Positions 50,050 through 62,505 are shown, counted from the stretch's first letter. The stretch: 64,000 nt of DNA from Coenobita brevimanus (GCA_032717465.1 CM064690.1:25891653-25955652); one strand, 5' to 3'. Numbers and translations are program-made. Notes: generated by a model from the sequence alone, not told the origin.

Positions 50050-50985
50050 TACTCACCTACAGCAACGCCAAAAGTTTGAACTCATCTACGCCAAATTTCA
50101 TGAATCTACGCCAAAATCTTAACTCATCTACGCCAAAAATTTGAACTCATCTACGCCAAATTTCATGATACGCCAAAATTTGAACTCATCTACGTCCAAT
50201 TTAATTAACCTACGCCAAAATTTTAACTCATCTACGCCAATTCAATTTTACGCCAAATGTTATTAATCTACACCCAAATTTTAGCTTACCTACGCCAAAT
50301 ATTTACTAACCTGAAACTACATCATGTTATCGCTAATCTACGTCAGATTTTTAACTCCTGCATCTACGCCAAATATCATTAATCTCCGTCAAAATCTTTA
50401 CTCATCAGCATCTACGCCAAATTTCACGATTCTACGCCCATTTTTCACTCATCTACGCCAATTTTTTACTCGCAACTGCGCCAAATTTGAAGGCAACATT
50501 TACGCCGACAGCAAATAAGCCAAATATCAAGTTTTTTACTAATGTACATCTGTCAAATTTCATGAATCTACGCCAATCTTGTTTACTTATCAACGCCAAT
50601 TTTGTTACCTACGCCAATTTCTTACTCACCTACGCCAATTATTTTACTCACCAACGCCAATTTTTTCTCTCACAAACGCCAGTTTTTTTTACTCATCTAC
50701 GCCAATTTTCTTACTCACCTACGCCAATTTCTTTACTCATCTACGCCAATTTTCTTACCTACGCCAATTTCTTTACTCATCTACGCCAATTTTCTTACCT
50801 ACGCCAATTTCTTTACTCATCTACGCCAATTTTCTTACTCACCTACGCCAATTTCTTTGCTCATCTACGCCAATTTTCTTACCTACGCCAATTTCTTTAC
50901 TCATCTACGCCAATTTTTTTCTCACCTACGCCAATTTTTACTCGCCACTGCGCCAAATTCTACGCAACAGTTACGCCGATTGGTA
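50050..50985 (+). repeat. CTACGCCAATTT tandem array, over 0.9 kb
   Basis: Units of about 13-28 bp around TTTACTCATCTACGCCAATT, becoming more regular towards 50985. Gives false frames rich in YANF and TPIF. Confidence 0.95.
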
Positions 50986-51216
50986 ATATGGCTTCATTAG
51001 CGAGGCCCTCCTTATTAATGACCCATAATTTATCAGTTAATAAGCCGGCAATTATTCTGAGGATAATTTGGCTCGGATTATCACATCGTAAATTATTCTT
51101 CATTACAGCGTTAATTTTTTGTATCTATCTATTATTAAGGTGTCTATTTTTTTATCTATCTGTCTATCCATCTATTTTTCTTTTACCTCATCTTTCTATC
51201 TCGCATCTGGCTACCT

Positions 51217-51266
<50 letters not shown>

Positions 51267-51399
51267 CCCTACTCAGTAACGACCTTATTTATCCATCTCG
51301 TTCTCCCCCTCCTTCTCCCAGCCACTTAACTCTCATACAGTCCTCTAGCTAATATAATAATAATAATAATAAATACCAATAAGAACAATGATGACGATG

Positions 51400-51430
<31 letters not shown>

Positions 51431-51690
51431 CGACAACAACCTCCACCTCCAAACCCGTTCTAAAAAGCTCTCCTTCGCAAAAAAATAAAATAAAATAAAA
51501 ATACTAGAAAAATAACGAATCGAAATCAGTGTTAAAAGAAGAATCCGATTATCGTACATTGGCAGCCATGACAGTACGAAAAATTATGACAGAGAGCGTT
51601 CATTTATCACAATGCTGGGTTGAATTATATATTATCGGGTGAGAGTAGAAGTGATAAAAAGAAGACGTATGCAAGCGACTCGCCATTCTG
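50986..51690 (+). repeat. Mixed sequence with TCTA, (CT)n and (TAA)n repeats
   Basis: (CT)n 51220-51263, (TAA)n 51352-51372 and 51399-51427. Confidence 0.8.
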
Positions 51691-52265
51691 TCTGCAACTG
51701 CGAGAATATACTAGTCACGAAGAAGTGCAATAATTATAAACAAGTGTATAAATTTAAAACAGACGATGTATTGAAGAGACTCGCCATTCTGTCTTCAACT
51801 GCGAGATAACTAGGATGCTAGTCACGAAGAAGTGAAGGTATAAACAAGTGTATAAATCTAAAACTGATGACGTATTATAGACTCGCCATTCGGTCTTCAA
51901 CTGCATGATGTATATGATACTAGTCACGAAGAAGTGCAATAATTATAAACAAGCGTAAAATCTAAAACAGATGACGTATTGAAGCGACTCGCCATTCTCT
52001 CTCCATTATATGATGCTAGTCATGAAGAAGTGCAATAATTAAAGCAACTGCACTATACTCATTTTACTCTCACCTGACTTAAAGTTACCATCTCTCCATC
52101 GTGAATATCGAGCTGTCACAATAGATGACTCACTAGAATATGGTGCTAGTCACGAAGAAGTGCTAAGAAAAAGAAGTACAGCCATATCACTGCCTTATTC
52201 TACCGTCATCTACCTGAAATGAACTGGACAATGACACAATCTACGCCAAATTAAGGTGAAAGGAG
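51691..52265 (+). repeat. About 100-bp tandem array of family B core plus one longer copy
   Basis: Cores CTAGTCACGAAGAAGTG at 51711, 51817, 51919 and 52015 (CATGAAGAAG variant), separated by TATAAACAAGTGTATAAA and ACTCGCCATTCTGTCT-type text. A more complete family B copy follows with CACTAGAATATGGTGCTAGT at about 52131-52150. Confidence 0.9.
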
Positions 52266-52559
52266 TATAGTTGTACAAAGATGCAGGACCAAATGGGACT
52301 TTACTAGATTCAAAAAGTGTGAAAATCTTTGGGGCGTGGCTGACTGACGGGGCCGATCCAAAAGACGCTGCATAAAAAAAAAAAAAAAAATCGTCCCCAA
52401 CCCCCCAGACTCAGGCCTGATAAATAAAATCGTCTTAGTAGTAGTAGTAGTAGTAGTAGTAATAGAAAGTAGTAGTAGTAGTAGTCGCAGCTGCAGCAGC
52501 AGCAGTAGTAGTAGTAGTAGTAGTAGTAGTAATACAATAATTATAAAGCTCTAGTAGAG

Positions 52560-52599
<40 letters not shown>

Positions 52600-52631
52600 T
52601 AGTTGTAGTAGCAGTAGTAGTAGTAGTAGTA

Positions 52632-52688
<57 letters not shown>

Positions 52689-53224
52689 GTCTCAAAAATA
52701 CCCCACGCCAAAGTCAGAGCCAGATGCAGGGCAGCGGACGAATCTACATGCAAGAGAGGCGATTGGACGAAAGCCTTATGCGAATAGCCAATCAGCGTTA
52801 CGAATACCATCAGGCTTTTACGCTATACCGAAAGCCCGTAGAGCGAAGTGGGGGGGAAGGGGAGTAAGGAGGGGGAGGTGGGGAAGGGGGTTTAGGAAGG
52901 AGAGAGGGGCAGGGAAGGAAGAAAAAGGGGGGTAAGGAGGGAGAGGTGGGGAAGGAGAGATGGAAGAGGGGAGGGAGAAATGGGGAGTAAGCATGGGGAA
53001 AGAGGGGAGGGAGAAATGGGGAGTAAGCATGGGGAAAGAGGGGAGGGAGGAGGTGGGTAGGTAAGGGGAGTGAGCATGGAGAGGGAGGGGAGGGAGGAGG
53101 TAGGGGGGTTAGGAGGGAGAGAGGAATGTAAATGAAAGATACTGATGGAAAAATATATACATGGGGAAGGAAAGTAATGATGACGAAGGTTGATGATGAT
53201 ACTATTACTAATACTACCAGGTAC

Positions 53225-53261
<37 letters not shown>

Positions 53262-53379
53262 CAAAATTCCCTGGCTATGAAGGTGAGCGGATAAATATGG
53301 AAATGGAAGGAGTGAAAAAGTCGAAAAAGGAGGGGATAAAAAGGAAAAAAAAAAAATCAAAGGAAGGTGAGAAAGGAAA
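52266..53379 (+). repeat. Family A arm, (TAG)n/(GCA)n/(TAA)n block and GGGGA tract
   Basis: Arm at 52417-52435, triplets 52436-52687, mixed to 52840, GGGAGGGAGAAATGGGGAGT-type units 52850-53115, (TAA)n 53227-53258. Confidence 0.9.
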
Positions 53380-53600
53380 TATCTATCTATCTATTTATTT
53401 ATCTATGGCCACGAACAAGTCACCTCCACGTCATCATGTCCTTCGCTGTCACGCTGTCCCCCCTCCAACGCACACCCCTTTAACTCCCCTACCTCTACAT
53501 CCCTCCTCGGTCTTCCCCTCCCCCCTTCCGCCTCACTCCCATGCACTCTCCCAGTCAATCTCCCAATCACCATTTTCTCCCTATGGCCAAACTAAGTAAA
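53380..53600 (-). repeat. Dispersed repeat (family E), second copy
   Basis: Starts after (TCTA)n/(TTTA)n at 53380-53406 and ends at about 53595 with ATGGCCAAACTAAGTAAAAT. Same motif order as 11263-11525. Confidence 0.7.
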
Positions 53601-53867
53601 ATCGATGAAGTAAATATAACAACGTACTGATAAAGGAAGAAAATGAAAAAATGACGAAAAAGTGAAAAACGAAAAAAAAAAAAAAATAAAAACAGACCAT
53701 GAACAAGTGAATGGAAAATATTAAAACTGCAAAAAAAAAAAAAAAAAGCATGAGAATTAATCAGAAAAGTCGAAATTGAAAAAAAAAACAAAAAAAACAA
53801 AAAAACAAAACAAAACAGTCTCGATGAAGGAGGAAGGTGAATGAAAACTGTCAATAGGGCGAATAAA

Positions 53868-53915
<48 letters not shown>

Positions 53916-54416
53916 AATCGAACACGGAGGCGTAAAAAAAAAATATATAAATATCGTGAGGGAAAAGCGTAATAAATAAACGTGGACACTAAATGAGAAA
54001 TATAGACGTGGGGGGAAAAGTGAAAAAATCTGGTAAAATGTGTACTCCAAAAATATTATTCAGCAGAGCATGAAAAATTTATAAAAGGAAAGTATTGTAA
54101 AGAAAAAATAACTAAAAATAAAGGAAAATGACGAAATAAAGATAATTAAACGATGCATTCTGAAAAGGAAAAAATATTGGCTTTGTCTTGACGATTAACA
54201 AGTGACGAAACTTATAGAGGAAATGCTGATAAAGTGAATGATGATTTATGCAACTATAAGAAACATGGAGATCAACAGACAGGATAATCAACGCAGGGAA
54301 AGAAGAGGAATTACTACTGCTACTACTACTACTACTAATAATAATAATAAAAATACAACTACTGCTGCTACTATTATTATTATCCTCACCTTGCCTTAGG
54401 GTGGGAAAGGAGGTCC

Positions 54417-54469
<53 letters not shown>

Positions 54470-54573
54470 ACTACTACTACTACTACTACTACCATTACTA
54501 TTTATTAACTATGATATATTAAGATTTTTTCGACTCAATCCCCATGTATAATCTTTAATACTCTTCCATAAAT

Positions 54574-54607
<34 letters not shown>

Positions 54608-54748
54608 GAACGGTAGGGCCACTCTGCCTAACGGTCCCCATATAGCATGTTAATGTTAAGAGCAGAGTGAGTGGGGTGTGTGAGAGAGCGAGTGAAAGAA
54701 AAAGTGAGCGAGTGAGCGAGTTGGTGTGAGAGAGGAGGGAAAGAGAGT

Positions 54749-54833
<85 letters not shown>

Positions 54834-55061
54834 GGTGTGTGAGAAGAGGAGAGGCAAGAGAGCGAGCAGGTATGAAAATGAGTTAGAGTGAGAGAGAGGG
54901 TGCTTGAGTGAGACAGCGAGAGAAAGTTAGTGTGAAAGAGAGGGAGCTGGAGTGCGTGAAGGGAGAGAATTAGTGAGAGAGAAAGAAAGAAAATAATAAA
55001 TACAAGAATGGAAATGAACAACTGTGAAAAAAAAAAAAATAAAGTGAGAAAGAGAAAGATT

Positions 55062-55142
<81 letters not shown>

Positions 55143-55488
55143 AGAAACCACTCTACGTAACTGCCCTATAGAGTATTTTAATGTTAACCAGAGAGAGAGA
55201 GAGAGAGAGAGAGTCATGCAAGTATAGAGAAAATATGATGAAGGAAAAAATGAAAGACGAGGCATAAGAAAATTACACACAACTTTACGTTACGAAAAAT
55301 ACACGACAGAAAGAAAGAAGGAACGAATATAAAAGAATAAACATGGGAATTGTGGAATGGGAAAAAGAGGAATGAAAGTGAGACGGAACGAAGGAATAAA
55401 GAAAATAAAGAAAAAAGAAATGGAAATGAATGATAAAGAAAAAAAAGGAGTGAAACAGAAGACATAAAACATAATAATACTAATAGAC

Positions 55489-55534
<46 letters not shown>

Positions 55535-55640
55535 GCAGCTCTTGCCTCCAAACAAGAAACAAAAGAAAGCGCAAGAAGAGAAAGGAAAAGTATCATTCTC
55601 TCTCTCTCTCTCTCTCTCTTTTGACCAGAAATGCACTCCT
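53601..55640 (+). repeat. A-rich sequence with (GA)n, GAT/CTA triplets and (GT)n
   Basis: (GA)n 53871-53915, (CTA)n 54313-54335, (GAT)n 54418-54467, (CTA)n 54468-54492, (GA)n 54576-54604 and 54752-54830, (GT)n 55065-55100, (GA)n 55101-55133, (TAA)n 55490-55532, (CT)n 55597-55619. No gene recognised. Confidence 0.9.
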
Positions 55641-56319
55641 TGAATGTGTGAATATTGTAGTACTGGGGCCTCGTTTCTTCCTTTCTTTTTCTTCTACTTT
55701 TACTTCTGCTTCTGAGGCTACTGCTGCTGCTACTACTATTGTACTATACTAATTACAACTACTACTACTACTACTAATTCGACTACTACTATTGCTACAA
55801 CAACTAGTAGTGGAAGTCTAGGTCGCAGTGGTAGGAGCAGGAATAGAAGTCGGAGTAGTAGTAGTAGTAGTAGTAGTAACACCTAACTACACTACAGGTA
55901 ACACAAACCCTACCTCCAGCACCCAATCACTCTCTCTCTCTCTCATCATCATCATCATCATCCCGACCACTTTTCCCACCTAAGGCTGGGGTTGAGCAAG
56001 GGTCAAAAAAAAAAAAAAAAAAAAAAAGGGACGAAAAACCCGGATGTTGAAAGAGTATAATCATAAAAATGCCACCGTATTAATGGAGTCAATGGATTTT
56101 TTTTCGTTTTTTTTTTTTTCGCCGCTTTTCAAAATACCCGGTCATATTTATCTCTTCGACCGTTCACATAAACACGAATGATATCTTCTTATTTTTTTTC
56201 TTTCCAATTTTTCCCTTTTATTGACATAGATTTTGGGGGGATTTCGAAAAATATAGGAACACTTTTGGGCTTTTTTTTTTTTTCTACTAACAGCTGAGAA
56301 AAACCGTCTGAAGGCAAGA
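55641..56319 (+). other. (CTA)/(TAG) triplets, poly(A) and T-rich sequence
   Basis: Triplet runs at 55720-55785 and 55854-55878, poly(A) 56006-56028. A family A-like arm CAGCTGAGAAAAACCGTCTG at 56291-56310. Confidence 0.7.
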
Positions 56320-56470
56320 GCACAATATTCACTTAATCCTGGCCCGAAATTGCCATCCCTCCATCTTCAATGCTGAGGTGTTGCGAGGGATTAACACTAG
56401 AATATGGCGCTAGTCACGAAGAAGTGCTACGGGGAGGATGTAGAGCCACAGCAAAATTAGCGAAGCAAAT
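56320..56470 (+). repeat. Family B copy
   Basis: CCCTCCATCTTCAATGCTGA, then TTAACACTAGAATATGGCGC and TAGTCACGAAGAAGTGCTAC at 56391-56430. Confidence 0.8.
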
Positions 56471-56519
56471 AAGTCACTGGAAAAAAACAAATAAGAAATC
56501 AGTCATCCCCCCCAAAAAA

Positions 56520-56578
<59 letters not shown>

Positions 56579-56670
56579 TATTTCTGTAAGGCTACCAAGA
56601 TGTATTGTACTCGAAAAGAAAAAAAAAAAAAGAATACGAACAGTTAGACACAGTTCAATGCAATATTCCG

Positions 56671-56706
<36 letters not shown>

Positions 56707-57147
56707 CAGGATTTACAAAAGCGTGGTTGCACTGTGCGTTGTGGGCAAAGGAGCAACATATCCTTCACCTGTGCTTCCTAATGTACCTTTGTTTACCGTG
56801 TCTCACCCAAGCCTGCCTAACTACAAAGATAAGGAAGATAAGAGAGGGTGAAAGGCTATAACTGACGTACACTCGCTAGCCATAAATGGTGACCCCTCCC
56901 CCTCTCCAGTTCTATCCCTGGTTGGAGAGGAGGAGGAGGAGGAGGAGGAGAATTAATAAGCAAACATCATAGAAATAAAAAACACATGAACAAAGTATTC
57001 GAAATATATATTCAACAAACACACTATTTTTTTTTTCTTTACAAATTTATGCCACAGTCTTGTGTTCTGTTTAACCTTGGGGAAACATCTTTTTTTTTTT
57101 CTGTCCAATAATCTTTCTACTGAGACTTAGGACTGACTTATCGAACG
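56471..57147 (+). other. (GA)n, (CT)n and unique sequence
   Basis: (GA)n 56530-56576, (CT)n 56674-56703 followed by an acceptor-like CCCCAG at 56704-56709 and a short frame (see rejected), (GGA)n 56931-56950. No supported gene. Confidence 0.6.
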
Positions 57148-57194
57148 AGTAGTAGTAATAGTAGTAGTAGTAGTAGTAGTAGTAGTAGAAGTAA

Positions 57195-57225
<31 letters not shown>

Positions 57226-57395
57226 CCATCAAAGTGAACCCAGTGGACTTCAGGATTAATTAATTGTCCTCCTACTGCAGTCCGCCATCCTCCTTTTGGG
57301 GGATAGGGAAGTAGCTGAGGGAGGTGTGTATAACCGGGCAGTGGAGGCGCCTGGGTATATCGGTGCCACCACGCGAAGGCGCCCCTCTCCACCAC
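57148..57395 (+). repeat. SINE-like dispersed repeat (family F), plus orientation, with (TAG)n
   Basis: (TAG)n 57148-57222, then GTGAACCCAGTGGA at 57233, GGGGGATAGGG at about 57300, TATAACCGGGCAG at about 57328 and GTGCCACCACG at about 57363. Same arrangement as the copy at 35060-35290. Confidence 0.75.
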
Positions 57396-57484
57396 CCAAT
57401 TTTCCAACTCATTAACAGTATATCAGATCTTTCCGTGTATTTGTGGGAGGTTGAAAAATAAATATTGTGTACGACTCTTTGTTT

Positions 57485-57530
<46 letters not shown>

Positions 57531-60060
57531 ATGGTTACCCCCTACCACTGCTAAACCAAACCATCCCACCTTCCCTATCTCCCCCACCCTTCTTCCCCTC
57601 CCCTACCTCTCACCACCCCTCCCTCCTTGCCCCACCACCCCTCTCCCCTTCCCCCTCCCCTCCCCACCGCTAAACCATCCCTCAGCCACACCTCGCAGCA
57701 TAAAATGAGGGCGAATATCTTGCAGACGGAGGCCATTTAAAAGTTGGTGGGTGGTGTGTGTGTCGGTCCACGGCTTGCCAATCTAACTTTCACCTCCTCC
57801 TAATGCCTCCCCCGCCCCCTCACCCCCCTCCCTCCTCACCCCTCGCCCCTTCTACTTTCTCCCCACACCGCTAAATCACCCCCCTGCCCTCTCCCCTCAC
57901 CCAACTGTCTCTTTACTTCTCTTCTGTCTCTCGATGTTTTTGTCTTCCTTCGCATTCATTAACTTCACCTTTTGCTTTCCTTCTCCAATCCTCCCCCTCA
58001 TTCCCCTCTCCCCACCCCACATTTCTCCCCTTCATTCCCCTCTCCCCACCTCCCCATTCCTCCCAGTCATTCCCCTCTCTCCATGTCCCCGTTCCTCACC
58101 CCTCACCCAAACCAACTCCCCACCTCTCTGTTCTATTTTTCGACTTACAGATTTGACCTCTTTCCCCTCTACTAATTTACTGTTTTCTTATTTTCCTCTC
58201 CCCACCCCCTATCCACTCCCTCTTCTCCCCTTACCCCTTACTTAATCCCTCCCCTTCACCGAACTAACTCCCCACCTCTTTATTTCCTTCTTAGACCGCT
58301 GCTTTGTTTTCTTTCTCCCCATACCTTCATCTCCCCTCCCAACCCCATCCTCCACTCTCCTCCGCACCCCAGAAATCACCCCCCTCCCCTCCCCTCCCTC
58401 CCACCCAAAACTAACTTTCTACCTCTCTGTTCTCTCTTTCTAGTTCTAATTTTTCCCTCTTTCCTTCCTACAATTCCAACTCTTTCCTCTTTTCTCGTTG
58501 CCCTTCTTTCCACCCCCCCTCACCACAAATTAACTCCCCTCTCTCTCCCTACCCAAACTATCTACTCATGTCTCTATCTATTTATCTACCTATCTATCTA
58601 CCTACCTACCTACCTACCTATCTACATCTATCTATTTATCTATCTATCTATCTGTCTGTCTGTCAATCATTACACTATTTCCCCACCTCCACCTCTACTC
58701 CGCACCAGCTAACTTCCTACCTCTCTCTCTCTCTCTCTCCTTGTGTTTCCTCTTCGATGCTGCTTTCTCCCTCTTTTTAATCTACTTTTCCCTCTCTTCT
58801 CCTCTCCCCTCTCCCCTTCTTCCCACAATCAAACTCACCCTCTACACTTTTGTCTTCCCCTCCATTTATCAGCTTCGAATTTCCTCAACTTTTTTCTCTC
58901 ATTATTTTCACTTCTCCACTGTTCATTTCTCCCCATTTTCTCCCCCCAAACTAACTCCCCAACTCTATGTCTTTTCCGAATTCTTGTTTCTCCCTCTTTC
59001 CTGCTCACGAATCTAACCTCCCCTCTTTTCTCCTTCCCCACTCCCCTCCCCTCACCCACCCTAACTTCCTACCTCTCTGTTTCCCCTTATGGTTTCTTGA
59101 TCCCCTCTCATTTCCGTTTCTCTTTGTCTGTCCTCCTTCCTTTCTCTCCTCCCTACTTCACTCCCCAAATCCTCCCTCTTTTCTCCTCTCCCTACCCTTC
59201 TACCCAAACAAATCTCCCCGTTCTCCTTTCCTCAGTTCTTTCCCCTTTCCTCTCACTAATCTAGCTTCCCCTCTCTTCTCCTCTCACCTTAAATAACTCC
59301 CCTCTCTCTCTCTCTCTCTCTCTTTCTCTTTCTCTCTCTCTCCCTTTCTGTTCTCACTCTATTTCTCAATTTTCCGTCTCTCCTAACTAACCTTTCCAAT
59401 TTTTTTCTCTCTCCCCACTTCCCTCACTCAAACTAACTCCCAAACTCCCTCTCCTTATTTCGACTTGTAAACTTGACCTCCTTCCCCTCTCTCTTCATCT
59501 ACTCCCCTCTCATCTTAATCTACCACCCCCTTCTCCCAATCACCCCCTCCCCCACTCTCTCCACTCACCCACCCACTCCCTTATTCTTCTCATTTTCCTC
59601 TCACGAATCAAACTTTCTTTTTTTTCCTTCCCTTCCTACTCCCCTCCCAAAACCCAACCCCCCCACCACCACTCTCCCCTCCCTTTTCAGCTTTTAAACT
59701 TCACCCCTTCTCATTTTTCTTAAGCTGCCTTCCTCCTTTTCCTCTCTCCCCACTCCCATCCTCCAGACTCACTCCCTACCCCTCTCCCCACCTCCCAAGA
59801 TCTTCCCCTCTCCCCTGTTCTCCTCCTCTTTCTCCCCAGTCCCTACCTTTAATCACCCAACTTCTCTGTCTTTTCTCCGTGCTGCGTAATCGTTCCCCTT
59901 TACTTCTCTTCCAAACCTAATCATCCCCATCTCTTTGTCTCCCCCTCACGGCTTCTAATATTCCCCCTTTCCCCTCTCCCAAGTTACCTCCTCCCCTTTT
60001 TACTCCCCTCCCATGTCCCCTCACCCATATCACTCCATCCCCTCCCCAAAATGGTTCCTC
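57396..60060 (+). repeat. Polypyrimidine tract, about 2.5 kb
   Basis: After (GA)n at 57489-57527, C/T-rich DNA (CTCCCCTCCC, CTTTCC) to about 60060 with CTATCTAC repeats 58560-58665. The longest such tract in the window. Confidence 0.92.
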
Positions 60061-60504
60061 CCCCCCCAACCTTTTTCTTCTACTAATATTCATGGAGAGG
60101 AGTGGAACTTAGAAAATATATATCATCTCTCCGACTGACCCACCTGCAGACGACAGGCACAAAAAAACAGCCTTCTTCTTCTCCCCAGTATTACACCCAC
60201 CTCTTTTTCTCCCCATAATTCCCCTTCCCTACTCATAAATTCGTCTCATATTCCCCAGCTATGCTCCCCATTCTCCTACTCTCCCCTAACCATTCCCTCT
60301 CATTTTTCTTGTCAGTTTCGGCTGAAGGGTTCGGTGGGGGAAGGGGTTGGGGTGGGTGGGGGTAGGTAGATGGGTGGGGGGGGTGGGGGTAAGTAGATGG
60401 ATGGGTGGGTGGGTGGGGGTTCCTGTCCTTGTCTTCAGGCCTCTTTCATAATTGTTCTTTTTTGCAATGACGCCCATCCCTAAAACCTTCACTCCTCTGT
60501 TTCC
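60061..60504 (+). other. Mixed sequence and GGGTGGGT repeat
   Basis: 60325-60420 is GGGTGGGGGTAGATGG-type repeat. No gene recognised. Confidence 0.7.
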
Positions 60505-60711
60505 GCCTCTAGAGTCAATTTTAGCAGCGATGTTAGAAAGCGCATGAACCACTGTGATGAACCTACTTAGAACACCTACTATAGAATTCTTAGTGAGCTC
60601 TACACCTCCAGTTAAGCTTGACATGCTGAGAATTCTTTTAACAGTCACTATGGAATTCTCAGTAACCTCCTTATCCTCAATGACGCTTACCATGTTGAGA
60701 ATTATTTTAAC
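60505..60711 (-). CDS. Possible coding exon or gene relic with a 23-residue repeat, function unknown
   Basis: On the minus strand, three consecutive in-frame blocks of exactly 69 nt begin GTT: 60711-60643, 60642-60574 and 60573-60505. The first two read VKIILNMVSV...VTENSIV and VKRILSMSSL...LTKNSIV; the third, VLSRFITVVHALSNIAAKIDS, keeps the hydrophobic spacing only loosely. The first two differ at many bases but keep length, frame and the L-T/V-T...NSIV pattern. An acceptor-like CCCAG lies just before the first block and a stop is 10 codons upstream, so it would have to be an internal exon. The helical, leucine-rich spacing recalls the outer part of adhesion-receptor GAIN domains, but that is only an impression. 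The sequence is unlike its simple-repeat surroundings. It could equally be a decayed minisatellite. Confidence 0.3.
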
Positions 60712-61002
60712 TGGGATACGGTACTATGAAGATCAAATGAGATGCGTGACAGGAAATGCAAAGAACTAGTCAACAGGTCTACTTCAGTTATACCTTTTTC
60801 CTCTTTTTTCTCCCGTTTTTTTTTCTCTCTTTTCTCCCATCTCCCCCTCCTTGCCGTTCTCTCCCACCTACCTCACTGTTTTATCTCCCCACCACTCCCA
60901 CTCCCACTCACAAATTTTCTCTCCATTTACCCTCCATGCTTCCCTGTCTCCCACCTCTTCCAGTATTTCCTCTCCCCTGCTTTCACCCTTCTCCTTTCTT
61001 CC

Positions 61003-61036
<34 letters not shown>

Positions 61037-61274
61037 GCACACCTCCCCCCCCCCAATTAATTAACCCCTGGCTGCATAAATGAAGGGGGTCGATGATGAT
61101 GATGGGGCGGGGTAAGAAAGTGACGATGCCAATTTATGCGGTAATATTATAATGACGGAGGCACTGATGATGATGATGATGATGATGATGATGTGATGGT
61201 GGTGGTGGTGGTGGTGGTGGTGGGGGTGGTGGTGGTGGTGGTGATGATGGTGGTGGTGGTGGTGGTGGTGGTGG

Positions 61275-61339
<65 letters not shown>

Positions 61340-61424
61340 GTGATGATGGTAATGATGACGATGACGATGATGATGATGATGATTATGATTAACGATGATA
61401 AACACGTCAGGCTTTTCGCTATTC
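60712..61424 (+). repeat. Pyrimidine tract and GAT/GGT triplet block
   Basis: 60785-61035 is CT-rich with (CT)n 61006-61034; 61166-61385 has (GAT)n, (GGT)n and (GAT)n read as polyhistidine on the minus strand. Confidence 0.92.
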
Positions 61425-62060
61425 TCTCCGTCTGCTCACTCTACCTTGGCCTAAAACTCCCCTCTCTCCATCTTCACTGCTGAGCTGTTACGAGACATTA
61501 ACACTAGAACAGTGCTATTCAACCTGGGTGGACGGTCCACCTTAGGGTGGACGAAATTCAGTGTGGGGTGGACAGCTTTCTTTGGGTGAACAGAGGGTGG
61601 ACCAGATCATTACCGTATATGGATAGAAGAAAAAAGAAGAAATTAATAATATAATACAAGTGGAGAATTTACATATGTGTAGTCAAAGATAGCCTGTATG
61701 TTGATTTTTCTGTGGCTCACGAGCACTTAATCCAGTTTTATCTCGAAATGCATACACTATACAATGAAATTTATACAAGATTTAACCTCTCTGTCTTTCC
61801 CTTCAGATTTATCACAAAGTGTAAACATGAAATATATATTTGTATATTGTTTTTACTTGCCTACGTATTTGTACATTCAAGAATCTAAAAAAGTAAATAT
61901 ATAAGGGTAGGATCATGGGATTATACAGTTAACCGATTGGGGTGGACAGCTTTTAGCAATTCAACACTAGGGGTGGACGACGCCAAAAAAGGTTGAAGAG
62001 CACTGCACTAGAATATGATGCTAGTCACGAAGAAGTGTTAAGGAATGGGTGGTGAGCCCT
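61425..62060 (+). repeat. Family B copy interrupted by a hAT-like element
   Basis: The left part, CACTCTACCTTGGCCTAAAA to TTAACACTAGAA, ends at 61509; the right part resumes at 62006 with CACTAGAATATGATGCTAGT and CACGAAGAAGTG. Removing 61510-62005 and one copy of CACTAGAA restores the arrangement seen at 56391. Confidence 0.88.
61510..62005. mobile_element. Non-autonomous hAT-like DNA element (496 bp)
   Basis: Terminal inverted repeats CAGTGCTATTCAACC (61510-61524) and GGTTGAAGAGCACTG (61991-62005), 15 bp with one mismatch. An 8-bp target-site duplication CACTAGAA is at 61502-61509 and 62006-62013. The 8-bp duplication and the CAGTG...TCAACC ends are typical of the hAT superfamily. Inside are inverted GGGTGGAC motifs near both ends and AT-rich sequence without a transposase frame, so it depends on a transposase encoded elsewhere. 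Confidence 0.9.
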
Positions 62061-62452
62061 GCGTTGTCCCGTCACTGGGTAAGGGAAAATACGACGAAAA
62101 AGGACGAAAAAAAAAAAAAATCCCCAATAAAGGTAGACGGACTAGAGTGAACTGATATAATTTTCTTGAACTTAAAAAATAAAAAATAAATAAATAAATA
62201 AAAAAAATCAACTTGGAGGGATTTTTTGAAGTTATTTCTGAAAATATCCTAAGCTTACTTGAAATTCTTAGGAGATGGTTAGAAAATAAATAAAAAAAAA
62301 GATCCACGTAGATCAGAAGGTTTTAAAATGACTTAAGGTGGAAAAGAGTTGAAAATGTAAGAAAATAAATGAGAGAGAGAGAGAGAGATACAACACATTG
62401 GAAATACGTGTATTCAAAAGGAAATATCAAACACACAATTCCTACATCTCAT

Positions 62453-62505
<53 letters not shown>

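Noticed and set aside
50487..51329. 280-codon open frame rich in YANF and TPIF
   Set aside because: Follows the CTACGCCAATTT array.
56710..56781. Possible exon after a CT tract (CCCCAG), reading DLQKRGCTVRCGQRSNISF
   Set aside because: Short, ends in a stop, no matching neighbour exon and no recognised family; the acceptor-like site is what any CT repeat ending in AG would give.
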